NCBI RefSeq assembly: GCF_013415905.1
Contig: NZ_CP058909.1
Span: 2,728,001 to 2,792,000, forward strand
DNA: 64,000 nt
Direction: 5' to 3'
Source of the DNA: Halosimplex pelagicum
GTDB lineage: Archaea > Halobacteriota > Halobacteria > Halobacteriales > Haloarculaceae
Under the pieces are notes generated by a model, which worked only from the letters and a program-made list of their open reading frames with translations, was not told the DNA's origin and ran no database searches. The translations under genes were made by a program, and so were the position numbers. Below are positions 50,110-58,550 of this stretch, piece by piece (the first letter of the stretch is position 1; every line of letters starts with the position of its first letter).

Positions 50110-52416
50110 ATGGTGAACGGTAACCAGAACGAACCGGATAGTACGAGTGAGCAAACTCGTCGCAATCGGCTACCACCGGGCGACGAGTTCGGACGGCGCT
50201 CCTTCCTGAAGCTCGGCGCCGGGGCCGCGGCCGCTGGCACCCTGTTCGCCGGCGGGGCCGCCGCCGCGCCGACGACGCGCCACCTCGAGATCGTCTCGAC
50301 GGGCGAGACGACCGAGACGGGCGACCTCGCGGTCGACTACGAGTTCACGGCCACCGGCGAGATCGCTCCCGACACCGACAACGGCCGCAACTCCGCGGAG
50401 GGCAACGACTCGATCGTCCAGAACGACGACGGCACCTGGACCGCCACGGGCACGACCGGCAACGGCTTCGGCGACGCCTACGCCGTCACGGGCCGCGTCG
50501 TCGACTTCTCCGCGACGGGCGCGTACGATCTCTACCTCGACGGCGAGGCCGTCACCGTCGACGACCTCGTCACCGAGTACGAGCACACCATCGAGGTGCT
50601 GACGACCGAGGACCCCTCGGAGCTGGACTACACCTTCACGACCACCGGCGAGATCGAACCGAACTACGACAACGGTGACGACTCCGCCAGCGGCAACGAT
50701 TCGGTCGCCCGGAACGACGACGGCACCTGGACCGCCGACGGCTACACCGGCAACGGCTACGGCGACGCCTACTACTTCGACGGCGACCTCACCGACTTCG
50801 GCCCCGTCGAGGAGTTCGTCGAGGTCCGCGTCGACGGCAGCGCCGTCGACCTGAGCCGGTTCGAACCCGAGCCCGAACCCGAGCCCGAGCGACACACGAT
50901 CGAGGTGCTGACGACCGAGGACCCCTCGGAACTGGACTACACCTTCACGACTACCGGGGAGATCACCCCGAACTACGACGTCGAGGAGAACGCCGCCAGC
51001 GGCAATGACAGCGTCGCCCAGAACGACGACGGCACCTGGACCGCCGACGGCTACACCGGCAACGGCTACGGCGACACCTACTCCTTCGAAGGGGAGCTGA
51101 CGGACTTCGGCCCCGTCGAGGAGTTCGCCGAGGTCCGGGTCGACGGTACCGCTATCGATCTGGCGCAGTTCCGTCCCGACGAACACACGATCGAGGTGCT
51201 GACGACCGAGAACCCCTCGGAACTGGACTACGCCTTCACGACCTCCGGGGAGATCACGCCGGTCACCGACGTCGAGGAGAACGCCGCCAGCGGCAACGAC
51301 TCCGTGACGGAGACCGACGACGGCACCTGGCGCGCCGACGGCTACACCGGCAACGGCTACGGCGACACGTACCGGTTCCGCGGCGAGCTGCTGACGTTCG
51401 GGCCGGACGTCGACCACGCCGAGGTGCGGATCGACGGGAGCGTCGTCGACCTGAGCGGGTACGAGACCCCCCCGGATCCGGCCGTGGTCGTGGGCGGCGG
51501 CGACGGCTACTCGGGCACCGTGCCCGAATCCGAGGCCGACGTGGTCGTCTCTACCCGCGGCGAACTCGCCTCGGCGCTGAACGGCGCCGCCAGCGGCGAC
51601 GTGGTGTACGTCGACCCCGATGCGAGCATCAACGTCCCGGACCGCGAGCTGACGATCCCCTCGGGCGTGACGCTCGCCTCCGACCGCGGCATCGACGGCT
51701 CCGACGGCGGGGAGATCCGCGCCGACGACGTCTACGGCGAGGGGCCGCTCCAGACCGAAGACGACGTGCGCGTCACGGGGCTGCGGATCACCGGCTCGAT
51801 CGACGAGTACGTCGAGTTCAGTCGTCCGGTCCACAGCGGCCTCACCGTCAAGGGGGCCGGCTGCGAGATCGACAACGTCGAGATCTCCGGGTTCAGTTAC
51901 GGCGGTGTCAAGCTCCAGGAACCCGCCTACGTCCACCACTCGTACATCCACACCAACGCGATGGACGGCCTCGGCTACGGGGTCGTCTGCAACCAGGAGG
52001 GCGGTGACACCCTGATCGAGTGCAACGAGTTCAACCTCAACCGCCACTCCGTCGCCAGCCGCGGCTACGCGGGCTACGAGGTCCGCTACAACCACTTCGG
52101 CGAGGACGCGATCGCCTATCAGGTCGGGACCCACCGGCCGGGCGGCACGACGCTCGAGATCCACCACAACACGTTCGTCCCGACCCTGCACCTCAACTCC
52201 GGGGAGGACCCCGAGTCGCACGTCAGCATCCGGGGCGTCCCGGACGACGCCGCCGACATCCACCACAACTGGTTCCACAACCCCGAGCGACCGGCGCCCG
52301 GGCGCGGCACGGAATCGATCATCCAGCCCCACGTCGAGGAGTTCACGAACCTCGACTACCGGAACAACCACTACGGGACCGACGAGCCGACCGACGACGA
52401 CATCGGCTGTCCCTGA
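50110..52416 (+). CDS. Tat-exported beta-helix protein with four N-terminal modules
   Basis: A 768-residue protein. Tat motif GRRSFLKLGAG at residues 27-37 and an Ala-rich core. Then come four modules of about 97-103 residues: a diverged first (HLEIVSTGETTET) and three very similar copies starting with HTIEVLTTEDPSELDYTF at residues 159, 262 and 359, each ending near VDLSRFE. They are followed (from about 455) by a right-handed parallel beta-helix (VVSTRGELASALNGAASGDV; ISGFSYGGVKLQEPAYVHHS; FVPTLHLNSGEDPESHVSIR) of the polysaccharide lyase-like type. Repeated modules look like carbohydrate-binding beta-sandwiches. Paralogue of the next gene. Confidence 0.9.
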   Translation: MVNGNQNEPDSTSEQTRRNRLPPGDEFGRRSFLKLGAGAAAAGTLFAGGAAAAPTTRHLEIVSTGETTETGDLAVDYEFTATGEIAPDTDNGRNSAEGNDSIVQNDDGTWTATGTTGNGFGDAYAVTGRVVDFSATGAYDLYLDGEAVTVDDLVTEYEHTIEVLTTEDPSELDYTFTTTGEIEPNYDNGDDSASGNDSVARNDDGTWTADGYTGNGYGDAYYFDGDLTDFGPVEEFVEVRVDGSAVDLSRFEPEPEPEPERHTIEVLTTEDPSELDYTFTTTGEITPNYDVEENAASGNDSVAQNDDGTWTADGYTGNGYGDTYSFEGELTDFGPVEEFAEVRVDGTAIDLAQFRPDEHTIEVLTTENPSELDYAFTTSGEITPVTDVEENAASGNDSVTETDDGTWRADGYTGNGYGDTYRFRGELLTFGPDVDHAEVRIDGSVVDLSGYETPPDPAVVVGGGDGYSGTVPESEADVVVSTRGELASALNGAASGDVVYVDPDASINVPDRELTIPSGVTLASDRGIDGSDGGEIRADDVYGEGPLQTEDDVRVTGLRITGSIDEYVEFSRPVHSGLTVKGAGCEIDNVEISGFSYGGVKLQEPAYVHHSYIHTNAMDGLGYGVVCNQEGGDTLIECNEFNLNRHSVASRGYAGYEVRYNHFGEDAIAYQVGTHRPGGTTLEIHHNTFVPTLHLNSGEDPESHVSIRGVPDDAADIHHNWFHNPERPAPGRGTESIIQPHVEEFTNLDYRNNHYGTDEPTDDDIGCP

Positions 52417-52649
52417 CCGCCGGATTTTCCCTTAGTCTCGCGTGCGCGCGAGACTGGCCCCGTATCGCGCTGGTAATCGCACGTTTCTCCCGATGCATCG
52501 CGAACTCCGAGCGAGCCGGTCGCGGTGCGCGCTCCCCGCTCGCCGACCGTCTCGGGTAAGCCGCTCCTACGCAAAGACTCGGGAAGCCGCAACCAACTGT
52601 ACGAATCCGGTACGGAAGCGGCGCGCAAGCGAGTGTGCCACGCACCGCT

Positions 52650-52691
52650 ACTGCAGGTAGCCTTATCCCAGAAGCAGAGACTTACCGCGAT
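52650..52691 (+). promoter_or_regulatory. promoter block of beta-helix gene 3, copy 2
   Basis: GCAGGTA, then CCTTATCCCAGAAG (TATA-like CTTATCC about 31 bp before the ATG), then TTACCGCGATATGGTG, matching the block at 50069-50109 over most positions. Confidence 0.6.
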
Positions 52692-54107
52692 ATGGTGTTC
52701 GGAAACCAGAGCGAAACGACGGGTGACGAAACACGGGACGATCGTAACGCGGGCTTACCGGGCGGTTCGGGCGGGTTCGGGCGACGGTCGTTTCTGACGG
52801 CGGCTGCCGCGACGGCGGCGGCTCCGCTGGTCACGGGGAGCGGACAGGCCGCCCAGGCGTCGGGCGGTCGGCGCCGGATCGAGATCGACAGCACCGGTTC
52901 GAAGGCGGTGAACTACGAGTTCACCGCGACGGGCGCGGTCGAACCCGTCCGCGGCGACGCCGATGGCAACGACTCGATCACCGAGAACGGCGACGGCACC
53001 CGGACCGCGACCGGGTCGGTCGGCTCGTGGGGCCGCGATACCTACACGTTCGAGGGACGCATCACCGGCTTCTCGCCGACGAAGGGCGACTTCGAACTCC
53101 GCGTCGACGGGACGCGCGTCGACCCCTCGGCGGTCGCGAAGAAGAAGACGCTGAAGTCGCTGCCGGCGGCCAGCGGCGTGCTCGGCGGCGGGAAGGGCTA
53201 CCCGGACGCGGTCCCGAAGTCGGCGGCCACCACGGTCGTCTCCGATATCGCAGGGCTCGAAACGGCGCTGAACGGGGCCTCCAGCGGCGACGTGGTCTAC
53301 GTCGACCCGTCGGCGACGATCCAGGCCGGTAAGCGCGAGCTAACCGTTCCCTCGGGCGTGACGCTCGCCTCGAACCGCGGGGTCGGCGGCGCCAAGGGCG
53401 GGGAGATCCACGCCGGCGAGGTCCACGGCGAGGGCCCCATCCACACCGAGCACCAGGTTCGGATCACGGGCGTGCGGATCACCGCGCCGAACGACGAGTA
53501 CACCGAGTACAGCCGCCCGGTCCACAGCGGCGTGGTCGTCGGGGGCAACGGCTGCGAGATCGACAACGTCGAGATCTCCGGGTTCACGTACTCGGGCGTG
53601 AAGTTGCTGCACTCGGCGCGGGTCCACCACTCGCACATCCACTCCAACCCGATGGACGGCCTCGGCTACGGGATCGTCTGCATCGGCGGCGGCAGCACCC
53701 TGATCGAGTACAACCGCTTCAACTACAACCGCCACTCCGTCGCGAACCAGGGCACCGCCGGCTACGAGGTCCGCTACAACCACTTCGGCGACAAGGCCGT
53801 CGCCTACCAGGTCGGCACCCATCGGCCGGGCGCGACCACGCTGAATATCCACCACAACACGTTCGTCCCGACCAAACACATCAACTCCGGGGAGGACCCC
53901 GAGTCGCACGTCAGCATCCGCGGCGTGCCCGACGACATCGCGGACATCCACCACAACTGGTTCCACAACCCGAAGAAGCCCGCACCGGGTCGGGGCACGG
54001 AGTCGATCATCCAGCCCCACTCGAACCAGTTCCGGAACGTGAACTTCGACACCAACCACTACGGCGCGAAGAAACCGTCCGACCCGACGATCGGCTGCCC
54101 GCGGTAA
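52692..54107 (+). CDS. Tat-exported beta-helix protein with one N-terminal module
   Basis: A 471-residue paralogue of the preceding gene, starting at the ATG at 52692 (MVFGNQSETTGDET), which aligns with the start of the paralogue. Tat motif GRRSFLTAAAA; one N-terminal module (RRIEIDSTGSKAVNYEFTAT, with GNDSITENGDGT) rather than four; then the same beta-helix (SSGDVVYVDPSATI; ISGFTYSGVKLLHSARVHHS; STLIEYNRFNYNRHSVANQG). The helix region is highly similar to that of 50110-52416. Likely secreted or surface-attached. Substrate unknown. Confidence 0.9.
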   Translation: MVFGNQSETTGDETRDDRNAGLPGGSGGFGRRSFLTAAAATAAAPLVTGSGQAAQASGGRRRIEIDSTGSKAVNYEFTATGAVEPVRGDADGNDSITENGDGTRTATGSVGSWGRDTYTFEGRITGFSPTKGDFELRVDGTRVDPSAVAKKKTLKSLPAASGVLGGGKGYPDAVPKSAATTVVSDIAGLETALNGASSGDVVYVDPSATIQAGKRELTVPSGVTLASNRGVGGAKGGEIHAGEVHGEGPIHTEHQVRITGVRITAPNDEYTEYSRPVHSGVVVGGNGCEIDNVEISGFTYSGVKLLHSARVHHSHIHSNPMDGLGYGIVCIGGGSTLIEYNRFNYNRHSVANQGTAGYEVRYNHFGDKAVAYQVGTHRPGATTLNIHHNTFVPTKHINSGEDPESHVSIRGVPDDIADIHHNWFHNPKKPAPGRGTESIIQPHSNQFRNVNFDTNHYGAKKPSDPTIGCPR

Positions 54108-54259
54108 CCGTTCGGAACACCGGGGTCACGCTGTCAGACACGCGGTCGCCGCCCTCTTCGGCCCTCCGCGGATTCTCCCCCTTCGCCGGGGATTCTTCGC
54201 CCTCCACCGGGACGGTCCGTTTCGACGCGATCCCGACCGGACGACCGCGGCGCCGCCCG

Positions 54260-55576
54260 CTACAGGTATCCCAGGTCTTCGAGCCGGCTGGTCATCCGCT
54301 GTTCGGCGCCCTCGGAGACCGAGGCCGTCTCGAGCTGGCGCTCGCGGGCGACGTGCTCGTCGACGATCCCGCGGAGCCGTTCGACCACCTCCGGGTTGTC
54401 GTCTGCGACGTTGTCCAGCTCCTTCGGGTCGGATTCGAGGTCGAACAGCTGGCACAGCTCGCGGTTGCGGCCCTGGACGTACTTCCAGCCGTCGTAGCGG
54501 ACGCCGTCGAGCCACCGCTCGCGCTCGCCGGAGGCGCCCACGGCGCGGACGTGGGCCGGCCGGTGGTCGATCGACCCCGCGAGGAGGTCCTGACCGGTCA
54601 CCTCGTCGGGCCGGTCGACGCCGGCCGCGTCGAGCAGCGTCGGGAAGATGTCGACCGACCGGACCTGGTCGGTCACGCGGCCCCCGCTCGGGACGCCCGG
54701 CCCGACGACGGCGAACGGGACCCTCGTGAGGAAGTCGTAGACGTGGTAGCCGTGGCCGATGCGGTGGAAGGCGTTGGGGAACTCGGTGGCGCTGGCCCGC
54801 CGCAGGGAGTTGTACCACTCCTCGGTCTCGATGCCCCGGGGCCGGAGGTACTGGTCGTACACGTCGCTGCGGACGTTGCGCGTGCGCTTGTCGGTGAACG
54901 GGATGGGGACCTGGTTGAAGCCGATGATCGACGCGCTGTGGCGCCAGGTGCCGTCGCGGAACGCCTCCCCGTGGTCGCCCGTGACCGCGACGATGGTCTC
55001 CGAGAGGTCGACGACCTCCAGCAGGCGCTGGAGCTTCTCGAAGACGCCGCGGACGGCCGCGTCGTAGTCGATCTCCTCGTCGTCGGCGTCCGGCGGGAGG
55101 TCCTTGTGGACGTGGGCCTCCCAGAGGTGGAGGTACCTGAACCACGGCCCCTCGGCCTCGTCGAGCTCCGCCCGGTACTCGTCGAACCAGTCGGTGTATA
55201 CGGTGGTGTCGCGCTCGCGGTAGTCGTAGCGGTCGAAGCCGGCGTCGAGGTCGGTGTCCTCGGTGATCGGGCCGGTGACCGACGCCGAGGTGTCGTAGCC
55301 GGCGGCGGCGAACGCCTCGGCAAGTGTCGTCGCGTCGTCGGCCAGCGAGAAGTCCCGCAGCGAGAGGACGCCGTGGTCGGGCGGGTAGGTGCCGGTCATG
55401 TAGCTGGCGACGCAGGGCGTCGTCGACGACGCCGCGGCGACCATCGTGTCGAAGGCCGTTCCCTCGCGTTCGAGGAACTCGAAGAGGGGCTTGTCCGCCC
55501 CGTAGTCCCCGAACGCGAAGTCGCTCCGCAGCGCGTCGACACAGACGAACAGCACGTTGGGGCGCGCTCGATCCAT
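54260..55576 (-). CDS. alkaline-phosphatase-superfamily hydrolase with Thr at the nucleophile position
   Basis: A 438-residue sulfatase-fold protein starting at the ATG at 55576. Metal-binding Asp14 in VLFVCVDALRSD; TTPCVASYMTGTYPPDHGVL aligns with the sulfatase motif C/S-x-P-S-R so that the nucleophile position is Thr52, not Cys or Ser; VAVTGDHGEAF and RVPFAVVGPGV are later family motifs. A Thr nucleophile is seen in phosphotransferases and phosphodiesterases of this superfamily (NPP, LtaS, EptA), not in sulfatases, so it may move or remove a phospho-group on the glycan. No signal peptide is seen, so it looks cytoplasmic. Faces the beta-helix genes. Confidence 0.82.
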   Translation of the reverse strand: MDRARPNVLFVCVDALRSDFAFGDYGADKPLFEFLEREGTAFDTMVAAASSTTPCVASYMTGTYPPDHGVLSLRDFSLADDATTLAEAFAAAGYDTSASVTGPITEDTDLDAGFDRYDYRERDTTVYTDWFDEYRAELDEAEGPWFRYLHLWEAHVHKDLPPDADDEEIDYDAAVRGVFEKLQRLLEVVDLSETIVAVTGDHGEAFRDGTWRHSASIIGFNQVPIPFTDKRTRNVRSDVYDQYLRPRGIETEEWYNSLRRASATEFPNAFHRIGHGYHVYDFLTRVPFAVVGPGVPSGGRVTDQVRSVDIFPTLLDAAGVDRPDEVTGQDLLAGSIDHRPAHVRAVGASGERERWLDGVRYDGWKYVQGRNRELCQLFDLESDPKELDNVADDNPEVVERLRGIVDEHVARERQLETASVSEGAEQRMTSRLEDLGYL

Positions 55577-55902
55577 ACGCGGCCCGACCGGGCTCTCGCC
55601 ATTAGCTATGATGGCCGTAACGCCCCGATACGGAGCGCTTACTCGCGAGTAACGGCCGTTTAACAAGGGGGAGCGCTCGCGGACGGGCGAGACGAATGAC
55701 CTGTATCCGCGCGAGTCGGCCGGCGTCCTCCCGCCGGCTCGGTCCCGTCGGTCGGCCGTCCGGTGGGGACGGCCGACGCGCACGCGAGTTCGGTCGGAGA
55801 GCGTCGAGCGGACCCCCCGTCGCCGGTCGGACGGCGCCGAGGGGCGGCCACCGAGTGTACGGACCGGGCCGACGGCCCGGCGCGACGGCCGGATCGTAGC
55901 CC
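55577..55902. other. 326-bp divergent region
   Basis: No gene seen. Contains the 14-bp palindrome at 55639-55652 between a TATA-like element and the expected start of the hydrolase transcript. The flippase side shows no strong TATA box. Confidence 0.5.
55639..55652. promoter_or_regulatory. 14-bp palindrome, possible operator
   Basis: TTACTCGCGAGTAA is perfectly self-complementary. On the minus strand a TATA-like GTTAAACG (about 55658-55665) lies just upstream, so the palindrome would fall between TATA and the transcription start, a repressor position. Confidence 0.5.
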
Positions 55903-57327
55903 ATGGACCTGCGAGACTCCATCCTGAAACTGTTCTCCGGCAGTATCGTCCTCGCGCTGGTCGAGTTCGCCGCGATCGCCTGGTTCACGCAGACGCTCGG
56001 CACCGGCCCAATGGGGTCGTTTTTCGTCTTCCAGGCGGTCGTCGGGATGCTCGGCATCCCGATCGACCTGGGCATCTCCAAGGCCGCGGAGAAGCAGCTC
56101 TCCTCGACGGGGGCGACCGGCGAGATCCTCGCGACCGGCGTCCTCACGAAAGCGCTGTTGATGCTGCCGTGGATCGGCGCGCTCGTCCTGTTGACCCCTC
56201 ACGTCGAGTCGTACGTCGGCGTCGCCGGCGTCGTGCCGCTGGTCGTCCTCGGGCTGGTGGCGGCCCAGAGCCGCGGGCTGACCCTGCGGCTGCTCGCCGG
56301 GCAGATGCGCGTCGACAAGAACGCCGCGCTGAAAGTCCTCGGCAAGATCACCTGGGTGGCGGTCGGCGTCGCGCTCGTCGAGCAGGGGTGGGGCGCGAAG
56401 GGGCTCATCGTCGCCTACATCGCCGGGCGGTTCGCGACGGCGCTGGGCGCGCTCGTTCGGATGGACCTCTCGGTCGCGCTCCCGAGCATCTCGCGGGCGC
56501 GGAGCCTCGTCGACTTCGGCCGGTACGTCTTCATCGGGAACGTCGGCGGCTTCGTCTACCAGTGGATGGACGTGGCGATCCTCCGGCTGTTCGTCGGGGT
56601 CGACCTCGTCGGCGCCTACGAGATCGCCTGGCGCGTCGCCAGCGTCGCGATGATGCTCACCGAGGCGATCCGCACCTCCCTGTTCCCGCAGATCTCCCAG
56701 TGGCACGCCGAGGACCGCATCGACCGGATCGAGTCGGCCTTCGAGCAGTGGCTGCAGATCCCGCTGTACCTGACGATCCCGGCGTTCGCCGGCGCTGTCG
56801 TCCTCGGCCGGGAGATCCTGGGGACGCTGTTCGGCGCCGAGACCGTCGTCGCCTACCCGGTCCTGATCGTCTTCATGACCGAGAAGATCCTGCGGTCGGT
56901 CCAGCTCGTGTTGGGCCCGTCGCTGTTCGCGATGGACAAGCCCAGTCTGGGCTACCGGGGGAGCATGGCGGCCATCGTGACGAACCTCGTCCTCAACCTC
57001 GCGCTGGTGCCGCAGTTCGGCATCCTCGGTGCGGCCGTCGCGACGACGTGCTCGGCGGCGACCGCCGCGGTCGTCTCGGTCACCTACGTCACCCGCTTCG
57101 TCGACGTGGTCGTCCCGTGGGGGCGGATCGCCTGGAGCGTCGCGGCGGCGGCGATCATGGGACTCGCCGTCTACGCTCTCCAGCCGTACCTCCCGGCCGG
57201 CCCGCAGCGCGTCGCCGGAGGCGTCGCGGCGGGCGTCGCCGTCTACGCGCTCCTGTTGCTCGCCCACGAGGGGATCCGCCTGGAGATGCGCACCGCCATC
57301 GAAGACGTGACCGGGTCGTGGTCCTGA
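55903..57327 (+). CDS. Wzx/MATE-like polysaccharide flippase
   Basis: A 474-residue polytopic membrane protein with about 14 helices, starting MDLRDSILKLFSGSIVLALV. The MOP flippase family features are visible: the N-terminal amphipathic start, AAEKQLSSTGATGEILATGV, repeated long hydrophobic helices and a FGRYVFIGNVGGFVYQWMD boundary between the two halves. It would move lipid-linked oligosaccharide across the membrane. Placed just upstream of two glycan genes, it fits a Wzx-type or Agl15-like role. Confidence 0.87.
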   Translation: MDLRDSILKLFSGSIVLALVEFAAIAWFTQTLGTGPMGSFFVFQAVVGMLGIPIDLGISKAAEKQLSSTGATGEILATGVLTKALLMLPWIGALVLLTPHVESYVGVAGVVPLVVLGLVAAQSRGLTLRLLAGQMRVDKNAALKVLGKITWVAVGVALVEQGWGAKGLIVAYIAGRFATALGALVRMDLSVALPSISRARSLVDFGRYVFIGNVGGFVYQWMDVAILRLFVGVDLVGAYEIAWRVASVAMMLTEAIRTSLFPQISQWHAEDRIDRIESAFEQWLQIPLYLTIPAFAGAVVLGREILGTLFGAETVVAYPVLIVFMTEKILRSVQLVLGPSLFAMDKPSLGYRGSMAAIVTNLVLNLALVPQFGILGAAVATTCSAATAAVVSVTYVTRFVDVVVPWGRIAWSVAAAAIMGLAVYALQPYLPAGPQRVAGGVAAGVAVYALLLLAHEGIRLEMRTAIEDVTGSWS

Positions 57328-57461
57328 CTGCGTCGTCGCCCGCTCCGCGAGATCGCCGGCGGCACCGGCGTTATACGCTCTATTCGGCCCCGTCGGTACG
57401 CCCGCGAACGCACGCGTGCGGCGTTAGTCCCGGTGATCGGGGGCGTAGTCGCATCATTACA

Positions 57462-57617
57462 ATGGACGAACCGTGGAACGATAGGGGTGTGAACGGGCTC
57501 GACAGCACAGCACAGCCGAGGGGTTCGAACCAGCCGGCCGGCCGGGACGGCGCCGTCCGGTCGCCGGCCGCATCGGCGTCCGCGTCGCGGGGGTCGCGAC
57601 GGACGGTGGTCCGATAG
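57462..57617 (+). CDS. possible 51-residue ORF immediately before a glycosyltransferase
   Basis: ATG at 57462 to TAG at 57615-57617, directly followed by the next ATG. Product starts MDEPWNDRGVNGLDSTAQPR and is Arg/Ser-rich toward the end. No domain. The abutting stop and start would permit reinitiation, but the composition is atypical. Confidence 0.3.
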   Translation: MDEPWNDRGVNGLDSTAQPRGSNQPAGRDGAVRSPAASASASRGSRRTVVR

Positions 57618-58550
57618 ATGGTCCGAACGCTTCAGCTGGTCACGTCGCGCAGACCGTTTTTCGAACAGCAGGTCGAGGTACTGGAGCGAAACGGCGTCAC
57701 CTGTACCGTCGTCCCGGTCCCCGGCGGGTCCCGCGAGCGGTCGCTGGCGGAGTACGCCCGCTTCTACGCCCGCGTGCTCAGGGCCGCCCGCGGCCCGGAC
57801 ATCGACCTGGTCCACGCCAACTACGGCCTGACCGCGCCGGCGGCGCTGGCTCAGCCGGTGCGGCCGGTCGTCCTCTCGCTGTGGGGGTCGGACCTGCTGG
57901 GCCGCTACGGGACCGTCAGCGAGCAGTGCGCCCGCTTCGCCGACGAAGTGGTCGTCATGTCCCCGGAGATGGCGGGCGCGCTGGACCGCGACTCGACGGT
58001 CGTCCCCCACGGGATCGACACCGACCGGTTCGCCCCCCAGCCCCGCGAGGAGGCCGTCGCCGCCGTCGGCTGGGACGGCGACGCCACGCACGTCCTCTTC
58101 CCGTACGACACCGGGCGAACCGAGAAGAACTACCCCCGCGCCGAGCGAGTCGTCGAGCGAGCGCGCGAGGCGGTCGAGGGACCGCTCGAACTCCACGCGG
58201 TCTCGGGCGTCCCCCACGAGGAGGTGCCGACGTACATGAACGCCGCCGACGCCATGCTGTTGACCTCCGACCGCGAGGGGTCGCCCAACGCCGTCAAGGA
58301 GGCCCTGTCGTGTAACCTGCCCGTCGTCGCGACGCCGGTCGGCGACGTGCCCGATCTGCTCGACGGCGTCGACTGCTCGGCCGTCGCAGACACCGACGCC
58401 GCGCTGGCCGAGGCGCTGGCCGAGGCGATCGCGCCGACGACCGAGCCGAACGGTCGCGAGCGAGCCCGCGAGTTCGGCCTCGAACGCATGGGCGAGGACC
58501 TGCTCTCCGTCTACGAGCGGGCCCTCGACGGGGAGGTGAGCGCCGCGTGA
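57618..58550 (+). CDS. GT4-like glycosyltransferase
   Basis: A 310-residue GT-B protein, shorter than usual (most are 350-400). Start MVRTLQLVTSRRPFFEQQVE; VHANYGLTAPAALAQPVRPV; VVPHGIDTDRFAP linker; FPYDTGRTEKNYPRAERVVE; then DREGSPNAVKEALSCNLPVV with the E-x7-E-type donor site. The family is GT4 with a truncated acceptor half. Its last 4 bp overlap the next gene (GTGA). Confidence 0.88.
   Translation: MVRTLQLVTSRRPFFEQQVEVLERNGVTCTVVPVPGGSRERSLAEYARFYARVLRAARGPDIDLVHANYGLTAPAALAQPVRPVVLSLWGSDLLGRYGTVSEQCARFADEVVVMSPEMAGALDRDSTVVPHGIDTDRFAPQPREEAVAAVGWDGDATHVLFPYDTGRTEKNYPRAERVVERAREAVEGPLELHAVSGVPHEEVPTYMNAADAMLLTSDREGSPNAVKEALSCNLPVVATPVGDVPDLLDGVDCSAVADTDAALAEALAEAIAPTTEPNGRERAREFGLERMGEDLLSVYERALDGEVSAA

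Noticed and set aside
55639-55652. TrmB-type site in the hydrolase promoter
   Set aside because: TACT and GAGTA half-sites are present but the spacing is 3 instead of 7-8, so it is treated only as an unassigned palindrome.
57515-57545. T-arm-like GGGGTTCGAACC suggesting a tRNA
   Set aside because: No matching acceptor, D or anticodon arms can be folded around it.
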